The notes under the pieces are model-generated. The model saw only the letters and a list, made by a program, of their open reading frames with translations, was not told the DNA's origin and ran no database searches. Made by a program: the position numbers and the translations under genes. This document shows positions 44,238-54,139 of a stretch of 64,000 nucleotides of DNA, in pieces. Each line of letters starts with the position of its first letter. The stretch's first letter is position 1. This DNA is from Amycolatopsis sp. QT-25 (lineage in GTDB: Bacteria > Actinomycetota > Actinomycetes > Mycobacteriales > Pseudonocardiaceae), in assembly GCF_029369745.1 (NCBI RefSeq), contig NZ_CP120210.1, forward strand, positions 4,030,001 through 4,094,000, written 5' to 3'.

Positions 44238-45460
44238 GCGCGCTGCGGCACGACCCGGTCTTCCGCCGCTACCTGGCCGTGCGCGGGCAGTCCGCGCTCG
44301 GCACCGCGGTGAGCGCCGTGGTCGTGCCGCTGCTCGCGGCCGTGGTGCTCGGCGCGACGACGAGCCAACTGGGTGTACTGCTGGTCGTCACCTACAGCGT
44401 CCGGCCCGCCGCCCGGCTGCTAGCGGCGGTCGCCGCGGAACGGTCCACTCGGCGTGTCACCATGCTGCGACTGCTGGAGTTGGGCCGCTTCGCCTCCGTC
44501 GGGCTTGTCCCGGTGGTGTGGTGGACGGGACACCTCACCATGTGGTCCCTCGTCGCACTGACCGCCGTGACATCCGCGCTCACCGGGTGTTTCACCGCGT
44601 ATGCAGTGCCGGTTGTGGTCGACCTGGTCGACCGGGACTCGTTAGCCCGCGCCAACGGCCTGATCGGCACCGTGACCAGCGCGACCCAGGTCGCCGGTCC
44701 GGGCTTGGCGGGGTTGTTGCTGCAGGTGCTGACGGCACCCGTCGTGCTGTTGGTCGACGCGGCGACCTACCTGGCGTCAGCATTGCTGCTACGCGGACGA
44801 GAGCCGGTGCGCCCACTCGTCGAGGGCGACGCGGATGCCGGGTTCATCGGCGTCGCGCGCGGATTCCTGGTCGTGCTGCACAAACCCTTGGCGCCGATCG
44901 CCGTCGGGGCACTCCTGGTGACCGCGTTGAACGGTGTGGTGGGCGCGGTCCTGCCGATTTTCGCCACCCGCGACCTCGGTCTCGCGCCGGGCACCTACGC
45001 GTGGCTGCTGGCGGCCGGCGCAGCCGGCGGAATCGCGGGTGGCGCGGCGGTCGGAGTGCTCGCCCGCCGGATGCCGACCACGCACGTCGCACTGCTCGCC
45101 CTGCTGCTCATGGCCGCGTCGCTGTGGGCGTTGCCGCTGTCCCGGCCGGGCTGGTCGGCGGTGCTCGGTCTCGCCTGGTACGAGGGGATCGGTAGCTTCG
45201 CGGGGGTTCTCTACATCGCCGCCCTGATGACCGCGATACCCGCCGTCGTGCCGATCCACACGATCGCGCGGGCCTCGGCGGCAGCCATGCTCATCCCGGA
45301 ACTGGGCATGGCACTTGGTGCCGCGCTGAGCGCGCTCGTCGGCGACCTGGTCGAGCCCAGGCACCTGCTGGTGCTGGCCGCGAGCACCTCGCTGCTGGTA
45401 TGTCTCTCGATCTGCGGACACCGGGTCACCTCGCGACGCGGCCGTTCGACACCAGCGTGA
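44216..45460 (+). CDS. MFS-family exporter
   Basis: A 414-residue membrane protein of the major facilitator superfamily (MFS_3/enterobactin-exporter-like) with about 12 hydrophobic helices, for example AVVVPLLAAVVLGA, VTSATQVAGPGLAGLLLQVL and AWLLAAGAAGGIAGGAAVG. The usual cytoplasmic loop lies near residue 180-210 (RGREPVRPLVEGDADAG). The ATG overlaps the end of the small gene before it, so it is part of the same operon. It probably exports the peptide product or confers self-protection (inference). Confidence 0.8.
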   Translation: MVLPAGVSALRHDPVFRRYLAVRGQSALGTAVSAVVVPLLAAVVLGATTSQLGVLLVVTYSVRPAARLLAAVAAERSTRRVTMLRLLELGRFASVGLVPVVWWTGHLTMWSLVALTAVTSALTGCFTAYAVPVVVDLVDRDSLARANGLIGTVTSATQVAGPGLAGLLLQVLTAPVVLLVDAATYLASALLLRGREPVRPLVEGDADAGFIGVARGFLVVLHKPLAPIAVGALLVTALNGVVGAVLPIFATRDLGLAPGTYAWLLAAGAAGGIAGGAAVGVLARRMPTTHVALLALLLMAASLWALPLSRPGWSAVLGLAWYEGIGSFAGVLYIAALMTAIPAVVPIHTIARASAAAMLIPELGMALGAALSALVGDLVEPRHLLVLAASTSLLVCLSICGHRVTSRRGRSTPA

Positions 45461-45589
45461 CCGTGACCGCGTGCGAATCCAGATGGCACATCGGCGACGT
45501 CGTCGATGACTGGCGTCCCGCCCACAACACCGCAGGCTGATCGAGCAGGTTTTGGACTCCGAAGCAGCAGCTGCGGGTTCCCGGGACCG

Positions 45590-45842
45590 CCCTGCTGGCA
45601 CGCGCGTCGACGCCTCGCGTGCTGGTATCAGGCCTACCGCAAACCCCGCGAAGGAGAACCCCCTGTGCCGCAAGGGAAAGAAAACGTCAACACCCTCCAC
45701 AGAAGCGTCCGCGCCCGTGTCGAGCACGCCCTGCCGCACACGAAGTCCCGGAACATCCTGCGCGACTGCCGCCGCACACGCGACGGCGTCCACCACGCCA
45801 CACGGCGTCGCCCACATACGCAACCTGACCATGACGGCCTGA
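45590..45842 (+). pseudogene. IS5-family transposase 3' fragment
   Basis: The frame reads WYQAYRKPREGEP, LHRSVRARVEHALPHTKSRN and ILRDCRRTRDGVHHAT. After a one-base shift it continues HGVAHIRNLTMTA. This is the C-terminal end of IS5-type DDE transposases (consensus VRARVEHAFARMK, then ILRDCR and VHHA...IA-LHNL). The remainder is missing. It occupies the place where an immunity gene for the adjacent RHS toxin would be expected. Confidence 0.7.
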
Positions 45843-45962
45843 CCGGCCGGCCCCACCACCGTCATCGACGCCCACCAATACTTCGATCATTACGGGACAA
45901 CCTTCGGGCTGGACGTCGCCCATTCCCGTCAGTACCCGAGCTGTCGATTGGCCCCTCATTCG

Positions 45963-48900
45963 TCACGTGGGATTCGCGGGCAGAGGGAAGATGAAACCGG
46001 TCTGCCCGGTCCCCTCGCCCAGGTGCTCGGGCCCGACCACCTGAGCACCATGCTGGTTCCACAATGTCGTGCCGCAGGGCGTACACACAGGCCGGCTCGC
46101 GCCGCCGGCTATCGGTGTCCATCCCTGATTCCGGATGACGGCCATTCCGTTCATCTCGGCATGCCGATCGACTCCACCAGGTACGCGAACCAGCAAATCG
46201 CCGGGCTGAGCAGCCCCTCGCTGCGCTCTGGTGAAGTCATCCCCGCCGTTCTGCGTGACGACATTGAACTCATTGCCTTGACCGTCCCGCACCCTGATCA
46301 CGGACACCGTATTGTATTCCCCGGTTCGCGAGTTGAGAATGCGATGGTAGTACGAGGCCCGGTCGCCGAGATCGGCCGCGAGCTGTTCCTGGCACGGGGT
46401 GAGCCCGAGCGGATCCAGCCAGGTGTGCGGGTTGGGCACGTACTGGTGGGGGTTGGCTCCCCCTCGCAGGCCGATCGGATCGGCACTGCTGTATCGGGCG
46501 GAAGCGGGATCGTAGTGGCGCAGAACGTTGTAGTTGAAGCCGGTTTCCGGGTCGTGGTACTGGCCGGGGAAACGCAACGGGGTGCCGGTTCCCGCGCCGC
46601 CCCGGCTCAACGCTGTTCCACCCCACAGGGTCGTGCGGTGGAACCAGGCCACGTCACCCCGGTCGTCCACCAGCTCGGTCGGAGTGCCCACCAGATCGGT
46701 GATGATCGAATAGAACCGTTCGTCAATCCATTGCTGCGGCGCGTGGCGCAGTGGTGATCGGTCGGTCTGGGTCAGCGGACGGCCGGTGCCCGGTTCGTAG
46801 TTCCACACCGTGACGCGGGCTTCCCCCGGACCGGCGCCGTTCGGCACGCCGTACGTGTGCGCCTGTTCGGCCAGCACGAGCCCGTCCCACGCGAACTCGA
46901 TCTGCTCCAGCACCTCGGAGCCGTCGGGAGTGAGCCGCTGCTTGGCGATCCGGCGGCCGAGCGCGTCGTAGTGGTATCGCCAGCGGGTGCCGTCCGGAGT
47001 GAGCACCTCGGAAAGGCAGTCGTCGTAGTTCCAGAAGTAGCGCCAGGTGTCGGGGCGGCGAGACAATCGCTTCCGTTGCCGCAGCACCACCCGCCCCTGC
47101 GCGTCGTGCTCGTAGCGGACGTTGCCGGCCCGGCGGATCAGGGTGCCACGGTATTCCCGCTCGCCGAAGTCCTCGACGGCCGGCTCGGGAGAGGTGGGCC
47201 ACGACGCGTGCGCGACGTTTCCCGCGGCGTCGTAGGCATATCGTTCGCTCCAGCCCGGGCCGGTGACGGCCACGACCCGGCCCACGCGATCGAGGTCGAA
47301 CCGGCGTGGACCGGTGAGCCGATCGTCCATGGCTGCCAGGAAACCGTCTTCGCGGTACCGGTAGGAACGTTGCTGTGTCTGGGTTCCCGTGGCGTCGGTG
47401 AGTGACTGCGTCCGCAGCCGGTGGTTGGCGTCCCAGGACTGGGCGAGTACCGCCTGGCTACCCCATTCCCGCCGGGTTTCGTTGCCTGCGCTGTCGTAGT
47501 CGAAGCGCACCGTGCGCCCGGCGGTGTATAGCGAAACGGGCCGGGGGCCCGCGTCGTAGTCCCACCCGCTCTCGGCTCCGGACGGCGTGCGGCGGCGGAC
47601 AAGCCGACCGAGTGGATCGTAGACCGAGGCGACGGTGCGGCCGTTGATGGTCTCGGTGAGCACGCGTCCGTCCGGATCCCGGCTGAAGGTGACGCGCGCG
47701 TGCGGGTTCGTTGCTTCGACCACGCGGCCCACCGCGTCGTAGACGAACGTGGTGACCGCCGCGCCGTTGCGGCGTTCCACGACGCGCCCGAGGACGTCGT
47801 AGCGGAACTGCGCAGTCTCCCCCGCACCGTTGACGCGTTCGACCAGCTGCCCGGCCGCGTCGTGCCGGTAATTCAGCACCCGGCCGTTGAAATCGGTCTC
47901 CCGCACCAGATCGCCCGCTGCGTCGTACTCGTAGCGCCACACCAGGCCTTGCTGGTTGGTGACGCTGGTCAACCGGAGTTCGGTGTCGTAGCCGTACTCC
48001 ATGCGGGTGCCGTCGGGACGGGTCTCGGCGGAGGGCAGGTCGGCATAAGTGACCTCGGTGCGATGGGTCTGGCCGAGGGTGTCGACGTGGGTACGCAGGT
48101 TCCCTTCGCCGTCGTAGATCCACCGTTGCGTGGTCCCGTCCGGCGCAGTCTCCCAGGCAGGCAGGCCGTCTACGGTCCACCCGAACCGTGTGGTTGCCCC
48201 GGCCGGATCCACCACCGCGCAGACCCGCCCGAAACCGTCCCGCTCGTACCGGGTGACCGCGCCCGAGGGATCGGTGACCGACACCGGCAGTCCGGCGTCG
48301 TTGCTCAGGATAGTGCGCACGCCGCCGAGAGGGTCGGTGATCGTCGAGAGGTTCCCCTGCTCGTCGTAGCCATAGCTGCTCGCGCGGCCCGCCGCGTCGA
48401 TCGCGCGGGTGAGGTTGCCGCGCTCGTCGTATTCCTGCCGTGAGACCGTCCCGTCCACCGCGACCACCGCCACCGGCAGCCCGAGACCGTTGTGCTCCAA
48501 CCGGGTCTGCGCGCCATCCGGCCGAGTCACCGCCACCACATTCCCGAACTCGTCGTGCTCGTACCGCACCGTCCGGCCCAGCGGATCGGTACGGGTGAGC
48601 AGCCGGTCGAAGGCGTCCCATTCCGAACGGACCTCGTGCCCGGCCGGGTCGACCTCACGCACGGTCTGGCCCAGTTCGTTGAGGTGGTAGACGGTCTGCT
48701 GCCCCAGCGAGTTGGTCCACCGCCGCACCTTGTCCTCGTACGCCATGGTGCCGCTGAGGAACCCACCGGAACCCTCAGCCCGCACCACCCGCCCCTCGGG
48801 GTCGTAGCCGTAGCGGTACCAGGAACCGTTGCGGTCGGTCCAGCCGGTCATCCGGCCTGCGCCGTCGTAGCTGAACCGCAGCGGCGCCCCGGAGGCATTG

Positions 48901-50570
48901 GTGACCTCGGTGAGCCGGTCGCGCTCGTAGCCATAGCGCAGCAACAGCAGGTCAGCACCATCGTCGGCGCCACACAAGTACAGCGCGCGGATCATCCCGT
49001 CCGCGGCCTCGACCCGGATGCGATAGCCCCCGCTGTGCCGGATCTCGGTCGGCGCCCCGGCTTCGTCACGGACGAACTCGATGCGGTGCCCGTTGCGGTC
49101 GGTGATGGCGTGTAAGGGCAACACTCCGGTACCGCCGCCGAAATGCAGCGTCCGGCCCTGCTCCGGCAGGGTGACCGTGTAGCCCTCGCCGGTCAACGCA
49201 AGCGGCCGCCGTGGTCCTGCTTGCGGCAAGGACTGCGGCATCGGATGCGGGTAGCACAGGAGCGTGCCGTCATCGCCGGCGAAAGACACCCCTTCCTCGT
49301 CGACTTCCAGCCGTTGGTCCACAGTGGACGCCCAGTTCGGGCCGAACGACCAGCCCGCCCGGTAGGAGGACAGGTGCACGCGGCGCAGCACCAGCGTCAG
49401 CGCTCCGGCAAGCTCGACATCGGTCTGCGCGAGCACCACGTCACCGCTGGCCACGTCGATCGGATCACCGCAGGTGTTCTTGTTCTTGTCCGGTACCCCG
49501 TCCTGCCGCGGACCGCGGCTGTTACCCCGAACACCCGGTCCCGCACCCGAAGTGGACGTCGAGTCGTTCCCGCCGGAAGGGCCACGACCCGGTGGCGGTG
49601 CCTCGCCTGGCCCGTCTTTGCCGCCGTGCGTGCCGCCCGGCTCCGTCTCGCCGTGCGGCCGCGAACCGCCGCTGTTGCCGCCGGTCGCAGCGGTGTTCGT
49701 CGATCCCGAATCCGCACTCGAGGTCGTGGTCGAGTCCCCGGACGAGTTGCCATCCTTGCCCGGCGACCCCTTCGGAGGGTTGATGTCCTTCGGTTTGGGT
49801 GCGGCCTTGGGCTTGCCACCCTTGATGCCCTTCAGCGCCTTCCCTGCGTCCTCGAAGAGCGTCCCGGCCTTCTTCAGCAGCGGCACCAACGCCTTGAGCG
49901 CCTTCACCAGCTTCGTGGTGACGCTCGCGATCTTCGACGCCGTCTTAGCCACCGCAGCCACCACCTGCGGCACCACCCAGGTCATCCCGATGCCGAGCGT
50001 GAACACCACCTGCAGCGCCCACGAGATCAGATGCCCGACCAACTCGGCGATGATGTCGCGGACGAGTGTGCGAACCGCGGCCACCACCTCGCCCGCGGTC
50101 TTCACTCCGCTGGCCGCGCCCTCGCAACCCTTCTGCGCGCTGGTCATCAGAGTCGCGGTGTTCCCGGCCTGCTTGCGGTACGCGTCCGCCGAGTCGCCGC
50201 GCCAGTTCTGCAGATCCTTTTCGACCAGATTTACCAGCTCCGCCGAGACGCTCTCCAGTTCCTTGGCGACGTTCGTCCAGGTCTCCGACTGCGCCGCGAT
50301 CTCGTCCGCGTTCCCCGTCAGCGCGTTCAGCGCCTCCTTCAACGGCCCGACATGCTCGATCAACCAGCCGACCCCGGCCGCGAAGACCGCGCCGACCGGG
50401 TCCATCGCCATCGTCAGGGCATCTAGCGCGGTCCCCACCGCGCCCATCGCGACCCCGGCCCAGTCCTTGCTCTCGATCGCCGACTTCAGCCCTGTCGCGC
50501 TCTCCAGCAACGGAATACCGGACACCGCCGTCGTCGAGTCCTGCACCGGCGCGATCAACGGATTGCTCAC
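45963..50570 (-). CDS. RHS/YD-repeat polymorphic toxin with deaminase-type C-terminal domain
   Basis: A 1535-residue protein from a GTG. Residues 1-170 are helical with a WXG-type turn (LQNWRGDSADAYRKQ, about 116-130), as in type VII-secreted actinobacterial toxins. A hydrophobic stretch lies at about 185-215, and a Gly/Ser/Pro linker at about 255-350. A DUF6531-like domain (CGDPIDVASGDVVLAQTD) follows. More than 20 YD repeats of RHS type (for example RYEYDAAGDLVRETDF) form the shell to about 1380, closed by RYSSADPIGLRGGANPHQYV and DPLGL. The last 115 residues carry DRHAEMNGM (zinc His and catalytic Glu, about 1468) and PVCTPC (zinc Cys pair), the signature of cytidine-deaminase-like toxins. 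Expected use is contact-dependent competition. Confidence 0.85.
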   Translation of the reverse strand: MSNPLIAPVQDSTTAVSGIPLLESATGLKSAIESKDWAGVAMGAVGTALDALTMAMDPVGAVFAAGVGWLIEHVGPLKEALNALTGNADEIAAQSETWTNVAKELESVSAELVNLVEKDLQNWRGDSADAYRKQAGNTATLMTSAQKGCEGAASGVKTAGEVVAAVRTLVRDIIAELVGHLISWALQVVFTLGIGMTWVVPQVVAAVAKTASKIASVTTKLVKALKALVPLLKKAGTLFEDAGKALKGIKGGKPKAAPKPKDINPPKGSPGKDGNSSGDSTTTSSADSGSTNTAATGGNSGGSRPHGETEPGGTHGGKDGPGEAPPPGRGPSGGNDSTSTSGAGPGVRGNSRGPRQDGVPDKNKNTCGDPIDVASGDVVLAQTDVELAGALTLVLRRVHLSSYRAGWSFGPNWASTVDQRLEVDEEGVSFAGDDGTLLCYPHPMPQSLPQAGPRRPLALTGEGYTVTLPEQGRTLHFGGGTGVLPLHAITDRNGHRIEFVRDEAGAPTEIRHSGGYRIRVEAADGMIRALYLCGADDGADLLLLRYGYERDRLTEVTNASGAPLRFSYDGAGRMTGWTDRNGSWYRYGYDPEGRVVRAEGSGGFLSGTMAYEDKVRRWTNSLGQQTVYHLNELGQTVREVDPAGHEVRSEWDAFDRLLTRTDPLGRTVRYEHDEFGNVVAVTRPDGAQTRLEHNGLGLPVAVVAVDGTVSRQEYDERGNLTRAIDAAGRASSYGYDEQGNLSTITDPLGGVRTILSNDAGLPVSVTDPSGAVTRYERDGFGRVCAVVDPAGATTRFGWTVDGLPAWETAPDGTTQRWIYDGEGNLRTHVDTLGQTHRTEVTYADLPSAETRPDGTRMEYGYDTELRLTSVTNQQGLVWRYEYDAAGDLVRETDFNGRVLNYRHDAAGQLVERVNGAGETAQFRYDVLGRVVERRNGAAVTTFVYDAVGRVVEATNPHARVTFSRDPDGRVLTETINGRTVASVYDPLGRLVRRRTPSGAESGWDYDAGPRPVSLYTAGRTVRFDYDSAGNETRREWGSQAVLAQSWDANHRLRTQSLTDATGTQTQQRSYRYREDGFLAAMDDRLTGPRRFDLDRVGRVVAVTGPGWSERYAYDAAGNVAHASWPTSPEPAVEDFGEREYRGTLIRRAGNVRYEHDAQGRVVLRQRKRLSRRPDTWRYFWNYDDCLSEVLTPDGTRWRYHYDALGRRIAKQRLTPDGSEVLEQIEFAWDGLVLAEQAHTYGVPNGAGPGEARVTVWNYEPGTGRPLTQTDRSPLRHAPQQWIDERFYSIITDLVGTPTELVDDRGDVAWFHRTTLWGGTALSRGGAGTGTPLRFPGQYHDPETGFNYNVLRHYDPASARYSSADPIGLRGGANPHQYVPNPHTWLDPLGLTPCQEQLAADLGDRASYYHRILNSRTGEYNTVSVIRVRDGQGNEFNVVTQNGGDDFTRAQRGAAQPGDLLVRVPGGVDRHAEMNGMAVIRNQGWTPIAGGASRPVCTPCGTTLWNQHGAQVVGPEHLGEGTGQTGFIFPLPANPT

Positions 50571-51575
50571 GAGAAATCCTGCTCACTTCCAAGTCGGTAT
50601 CGTCTGCGGCCGATCAGCGGCGATGCGACGAAGTCATCGAGGGCCGAGGAGGGTTGCGGTCTGGTGTCCGGTCCCGACCACCCAGTCGGTCGCGTCGTCA
50701 GTGCCACGGCCGGGCGCTCGCCTCACGGCCGTGGCACGCTCCCCATCGCGCTCTTCTCCGGGTACGTTCGGCCGCGCCCTGAATGCAAGGGCTCTCAACA
50801 TCATCGTGAATCCCTCCCCATTTTACGCTCCCCAGCTCACCACACCGGCTTACCGGCGCACCACCCCGCCACGAAGTCACCCCCTGACCGAGCCATCCCC
50901 TGTATAAGGACGACATCCGCCGACTGCAGTCGATTGAGAGGAACTCGGCCCGAAAGGACCTTGGAATTGGAACGAAAGACTCTGTACGGCCGCAACCCGC
51001 GGCACCTGCGAACAAGTCAGCCCGGCCAGTGGAAATCCTCGACGCTTTGAGCACACCGCCGTTGTGGGTGCTGACGGCAAGCGGCAGGCCGGTACAGTTA
51101 GAGAGCGCCTGGGTCTTCGCACCCAGTTTGACACGGTCGACTGGTCCATCGCCACACCGACGCCGACTCGGCGGCAGACCGCAGTTCGTCGGTCATGAAC
51201 TTCATCATCGCGGCCCCTGGAGAACAGCTACAGGTTCATCTTCGAAGACCGCGCCGCCTTCGGCATCGCCCGGCTGTGCCAACTCCTCGATGTCCGACGC
51301 CCCGGGTTTCTACGAATGCCTCGCCGCGGCGCCCGCGGTAAGGATCGTGATCACGACGGCCATGGTCCACATCGCGGCCGGCGTCAGCTCCCGAAGCCGT
51401 CTCCCCGAGGTGCTGCTGGGCGTGGGACGTGCGCCGTCGGTCATGACCATCGACATCGCGGAAACCGACCCGGATGGTGCAGAGCCGAGCTGACATCGTA
51501 CTTCGATACCCTCGACCGTCTGTCGCACAAGGTCTGCAATGGAGCCGGAATGGAGTCGCTCAACGTGGTAATGTC
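50571..51575. other. Upstream region of the RHS gene; no supported gene
   Basis: About 1 kb. The RHS promoter should lie at 50571-50900, which includes an AT-richer patch (CCATTTTACGCTCCCCAGC near 50819). Weak plus-strand frames at 51029-51493 (MEILDALSTPPLWVLTASGR) lack recognisable motifs and may be decayed. Confidence 0.45.
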
Positions 51576-52860
51576 ATGACGGAGAACCTGTCACGGCGGC
51601 CGTTTACCGGCCTATTAATCGCCCAATTCGTCTCAGTGCTCGGCACATCGATGTCGGCCTTGGCGATCCCCTGGCGGGTGCTCACCTCAACCGGCAGCGC
51701 CACCCGCATGGGCTTATTGCCTTCGCTGAGATGGCACCGTATGTCGCGATGCAGGCGCTCGGTGGACCGCTGATCGACCGAATTGGTGCCCGTCGGATCT
51801 ACGTTTGGGGCAACACCGCGGCAGCGGTTGCGGTGTGCGCCATTCCAGCCCTCTACGCCGTCGACCTACTCTCGCTGGGTGTACTCGCTTGCCTGGCGGC
51901 CGCCGCCGGCGCGGTTCGGGGCCTAGCCGACTGCGCGGGCCAGGTCCTGGTGCCCGGCACGGCAAATCTGGGGGCGGTGCCGCTGGAACGCGCCGCTGGG
52001 TTGCACGGCAGCGCGAACCAGACCGGGCTGTTCGTGGGAGCCTCCGCGACCGGGGTCTTGGTGTCGCTGCTTGGAGCTCCCACGGTCGTGCTCGTCGACG
52101 GCATCACCTTCGCCCTCGCCGCCGCACTCGTTGCCCTGCTCGTCCCGGCAGCCGCCGAGCCGCAGCGGGTTGAACGGCGACTGAGCACACGTCAGTACCT
52201 GGCGGACCTCGGCGAGGGCGTACGGTTCATCCGTACCAACCGGTTGATGCTCGTGCTGGTGGCCATGATCGCGGTGACCAACCTGCTCGACCAGGGCATC
52301 AACGCAGTACTCGTGCGGTATGGGTCCGCGAGCGTCTGCACCAACCCGAGGCACTCGGCCTTGTCGCCGGCGTACTCGGTGCCGGAGCCATCATCGGCGC
52401 ACTCATAGCCGCCTGGTTGGGACCGAAGTTGCCCAGACGGGTGGTCTTCACCATCGGGGTGCTCGTCGCCGGTGCTCCCTTGTCGCTTGTTCTCGCCCTG
52501 ACCAGCGCACTGCCACTTGCGCTGACTGTCGCGTTCGTCGCCGGGCTCGGTACTGGAGGACTCAATCCGATCCTCAACGCTGTGCTCTACGAGCGCATCC
52601 CGCCACAGCTGCGCGCCCGCACACTCGGCGCCCTCAAGGCCAGTGCCTGGATCGGCACTCCGATCGGCCCGCTCCTGGCGGGCAGCCTCGTCGAAGTCAT
52701 CGACCTGCGCAACGCCCTCTTCATCTTCGCGGCGATCTTCTTGGTTGCCACCGTAGTGCCAGTAATGTTGCCCGCCATGCGGAGCATGCACCGCGCACCA
52801 CGCCCGGGACCCGACGGAACTGAAGCAAGAGACAACGAGGCCGTGGCGAAATCCACCTAA
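51576..52860 (+). pseudogene. MFS transporter gene broken by two frameshifts
   Basis: Three frames join to one MFS protein of about 425 residues. Frame 1 runs from ATG 51576 (RPFTGLLIAQFVSVLGTSM) to about 51717. Frame 2 starts around AFAEMAPYVAMQALGGP and runs to about 52320 (AVTNLLDQGINAVLVR). Frame 3 then continues WVRERLHQPEALGLVAGVLG to the stop at 52860. Each junction is a single-base change. The coding sense is otherwise well kept, so inactivation is recent, or these are sequencing errors. It is of the same broad exporter type as the gene at 44216. Confidence 0.75.
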
Positions 52861-53115
52861 CGCCGACCGTGCACTGTCCTCTGGACATCCTCGGTGAGCG
52901 GACGGGGCTTATAACCGCGCCGGGTTCCGCAGTACCAGTTCTCCCTGCCGCACGGCGCCGCCGCGGTGGCCGAACCTTTGGCTACATGCTCAGCCTTGAC
53001 TTCCCGATGAAAGACGGGCTGCGTCGGTTCTGTCGCCCGACGGCGTCTTCGTATCGGGTACGTCCAGTCGCCTGCGCATCGCCCACAAAGTCAGGCCTAG
53101 CGGACTCCTTCTGCT

Positions 53116-53169
53116 GCTGCGCCTCGGCAGGGCAGGCGGTCATGACCGCCTGCCCTGCCGAGGCGCAGC
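53116..53169. terminator. Perfect 54-bp palindrome, likely bidirectional terminator
   Basis: The 27-bp left arm (starting GCTGCGCCTCGGCAGGGCAG) is followed by its exact reverse complement with no spacer (centre TCATGA). It lies between two convergent genes, the MFS pseudogene ending at 52860 and the SUKH gene ending at 53306, which fits a shared terminator. An uninterrupted palindrome of this length is unusual; see findings. Confidence 0.7.
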
Positions 53170-53305
53170 CTGTATCCGCTTTCGTCCGCCGGAGCCGGTT
53201 TGCCGCGGTCTCCTCCTGGGACGTCGACATGTAGGGCCTTCTTCCAAATCAGCGTTTCCCTCGTAGGGGCGAGGGCGCAACGTCAACACGTTGGTGCCTA
53301 TCCGG

Positions 53306-54028
53306 TCAGAGCAGCTCCCACTCACCCGGCAGGGCGTGCAAGACCTCCTCAAACGACTCCGCGGTACGACCTCGCACCCACAGCACCTGCCGACCGTCCT
53401 CACGCAACACCAGATCGGGACCAGCGAACCAGCGAATCCCGGGACCAGTCTGGGACGCTGGATATTCCGGCATCGGCAGCCGGGCATACAGCTGCTCCAG
53501 CAACGCGACATCCTGCTCGGTCAGCTCTCGGTGGCCACCGAGCTCATCATCGCTGAACAATGACTCCGATAGCACCACCTCGACACACGCCAGCGAGAAC
53601 CGATCAAGCCATGCATCCCACGACTCAGCCTGCTTGTCCTCCAAGTCCGGCCGCATCACTACCGGCGGATCCGCCGCGTCCAGATCAGCCAGCGGCACAC
53701 CCCAAGACGCGGCGCCCTGGTTCTCCACCCGGAAGACCAACACCTCTCCGGCCTCATCCACGTCGAGTTCGTCCGGACTGAACAGCTCGTCCTGGTTACT
53801 GGTGAGATCCGCGCGCCGGCCGAACAACCCATACGCCTCGCGCAACGCAGCCGGAAGACGCAACCCCAACCGATCCTCGGCCGCCGTCAGCTCTGCCTCA
53901 CCGCACCCATCATCCTGCCCCAACGGCGACATCCAGTGCGCTGCGAAGCCCTGGATGAACCGCCAAGCCCCAGCCCGATCCCGAACACCCCGCGCCACTT
54001 CCCCAACGAGATCAAATGTCGACGACAT
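53306..54028 (-). CDS. SUKH/SMI1-KNR4-family protein
   Basis: A 240-residue protein. The central part (about residues 45-165) has the SMI1/KNR4 pattern: ELTAAEDRLGLRLPAALREA, YGLFGRRADL, WGVPLADL, then DPPVVMRPD. SUKH proteins are common immunity factors against polymorphic toxins, including deaminase toxins. It is on the same strand as the RHS toxin but about 2.7 kb upstream of it, so it is not the classical downstream immunity gene. It could be an orphan immunity gene or a remnant of another toxin locus. No secretion signal is seen, as expected for an immunity protein. Confidence 0.72.
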   Translation of the reverse strand: MSSTFDLVGEVARGVRDRAGAWRFIQGFAAHWMSPLGQDDGCGEAELTAAEDRLGLRLPAALREAYGLFGRRADLTSNQDELFSPDELDVDEAGEVLVFRVENQGAASWGVPLADLDAADPPVVMRPDLEDKQAESWDAWLDRFSLACVEVVLSESLFSDDELGGHRELTEQDVALLEQLYARLPMPEYPASQTGPGIRWFAGPDLVLREDGRQVLWVRGRTAESFEEVLHALPGEWELL

Positions 54029-54139
54029 GCTGCGGAAGGCTACCGGGTAGCCATCGACGGACGGAGCCCCAGATAGATCGACACCCTCGACTCAGGACCG
54101 TTGCCGGATATTCGCAGTAACTCGCCCCTACTCGGGAAA

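Noticed and set aside
45687..45959. Immunity gene for the RHS toxin
   Set aside because: The 90-codon frame is Gly/Arg/Cys-rich, lacks a ribosome-binding site and is antisense to the IS5 transposase fragment.
49143..50426. 427-codon plus-strand frame
   Set aside because: It is antisense to the RHS toxin N-terminus and is Arg/His-rich; it is a shadow.
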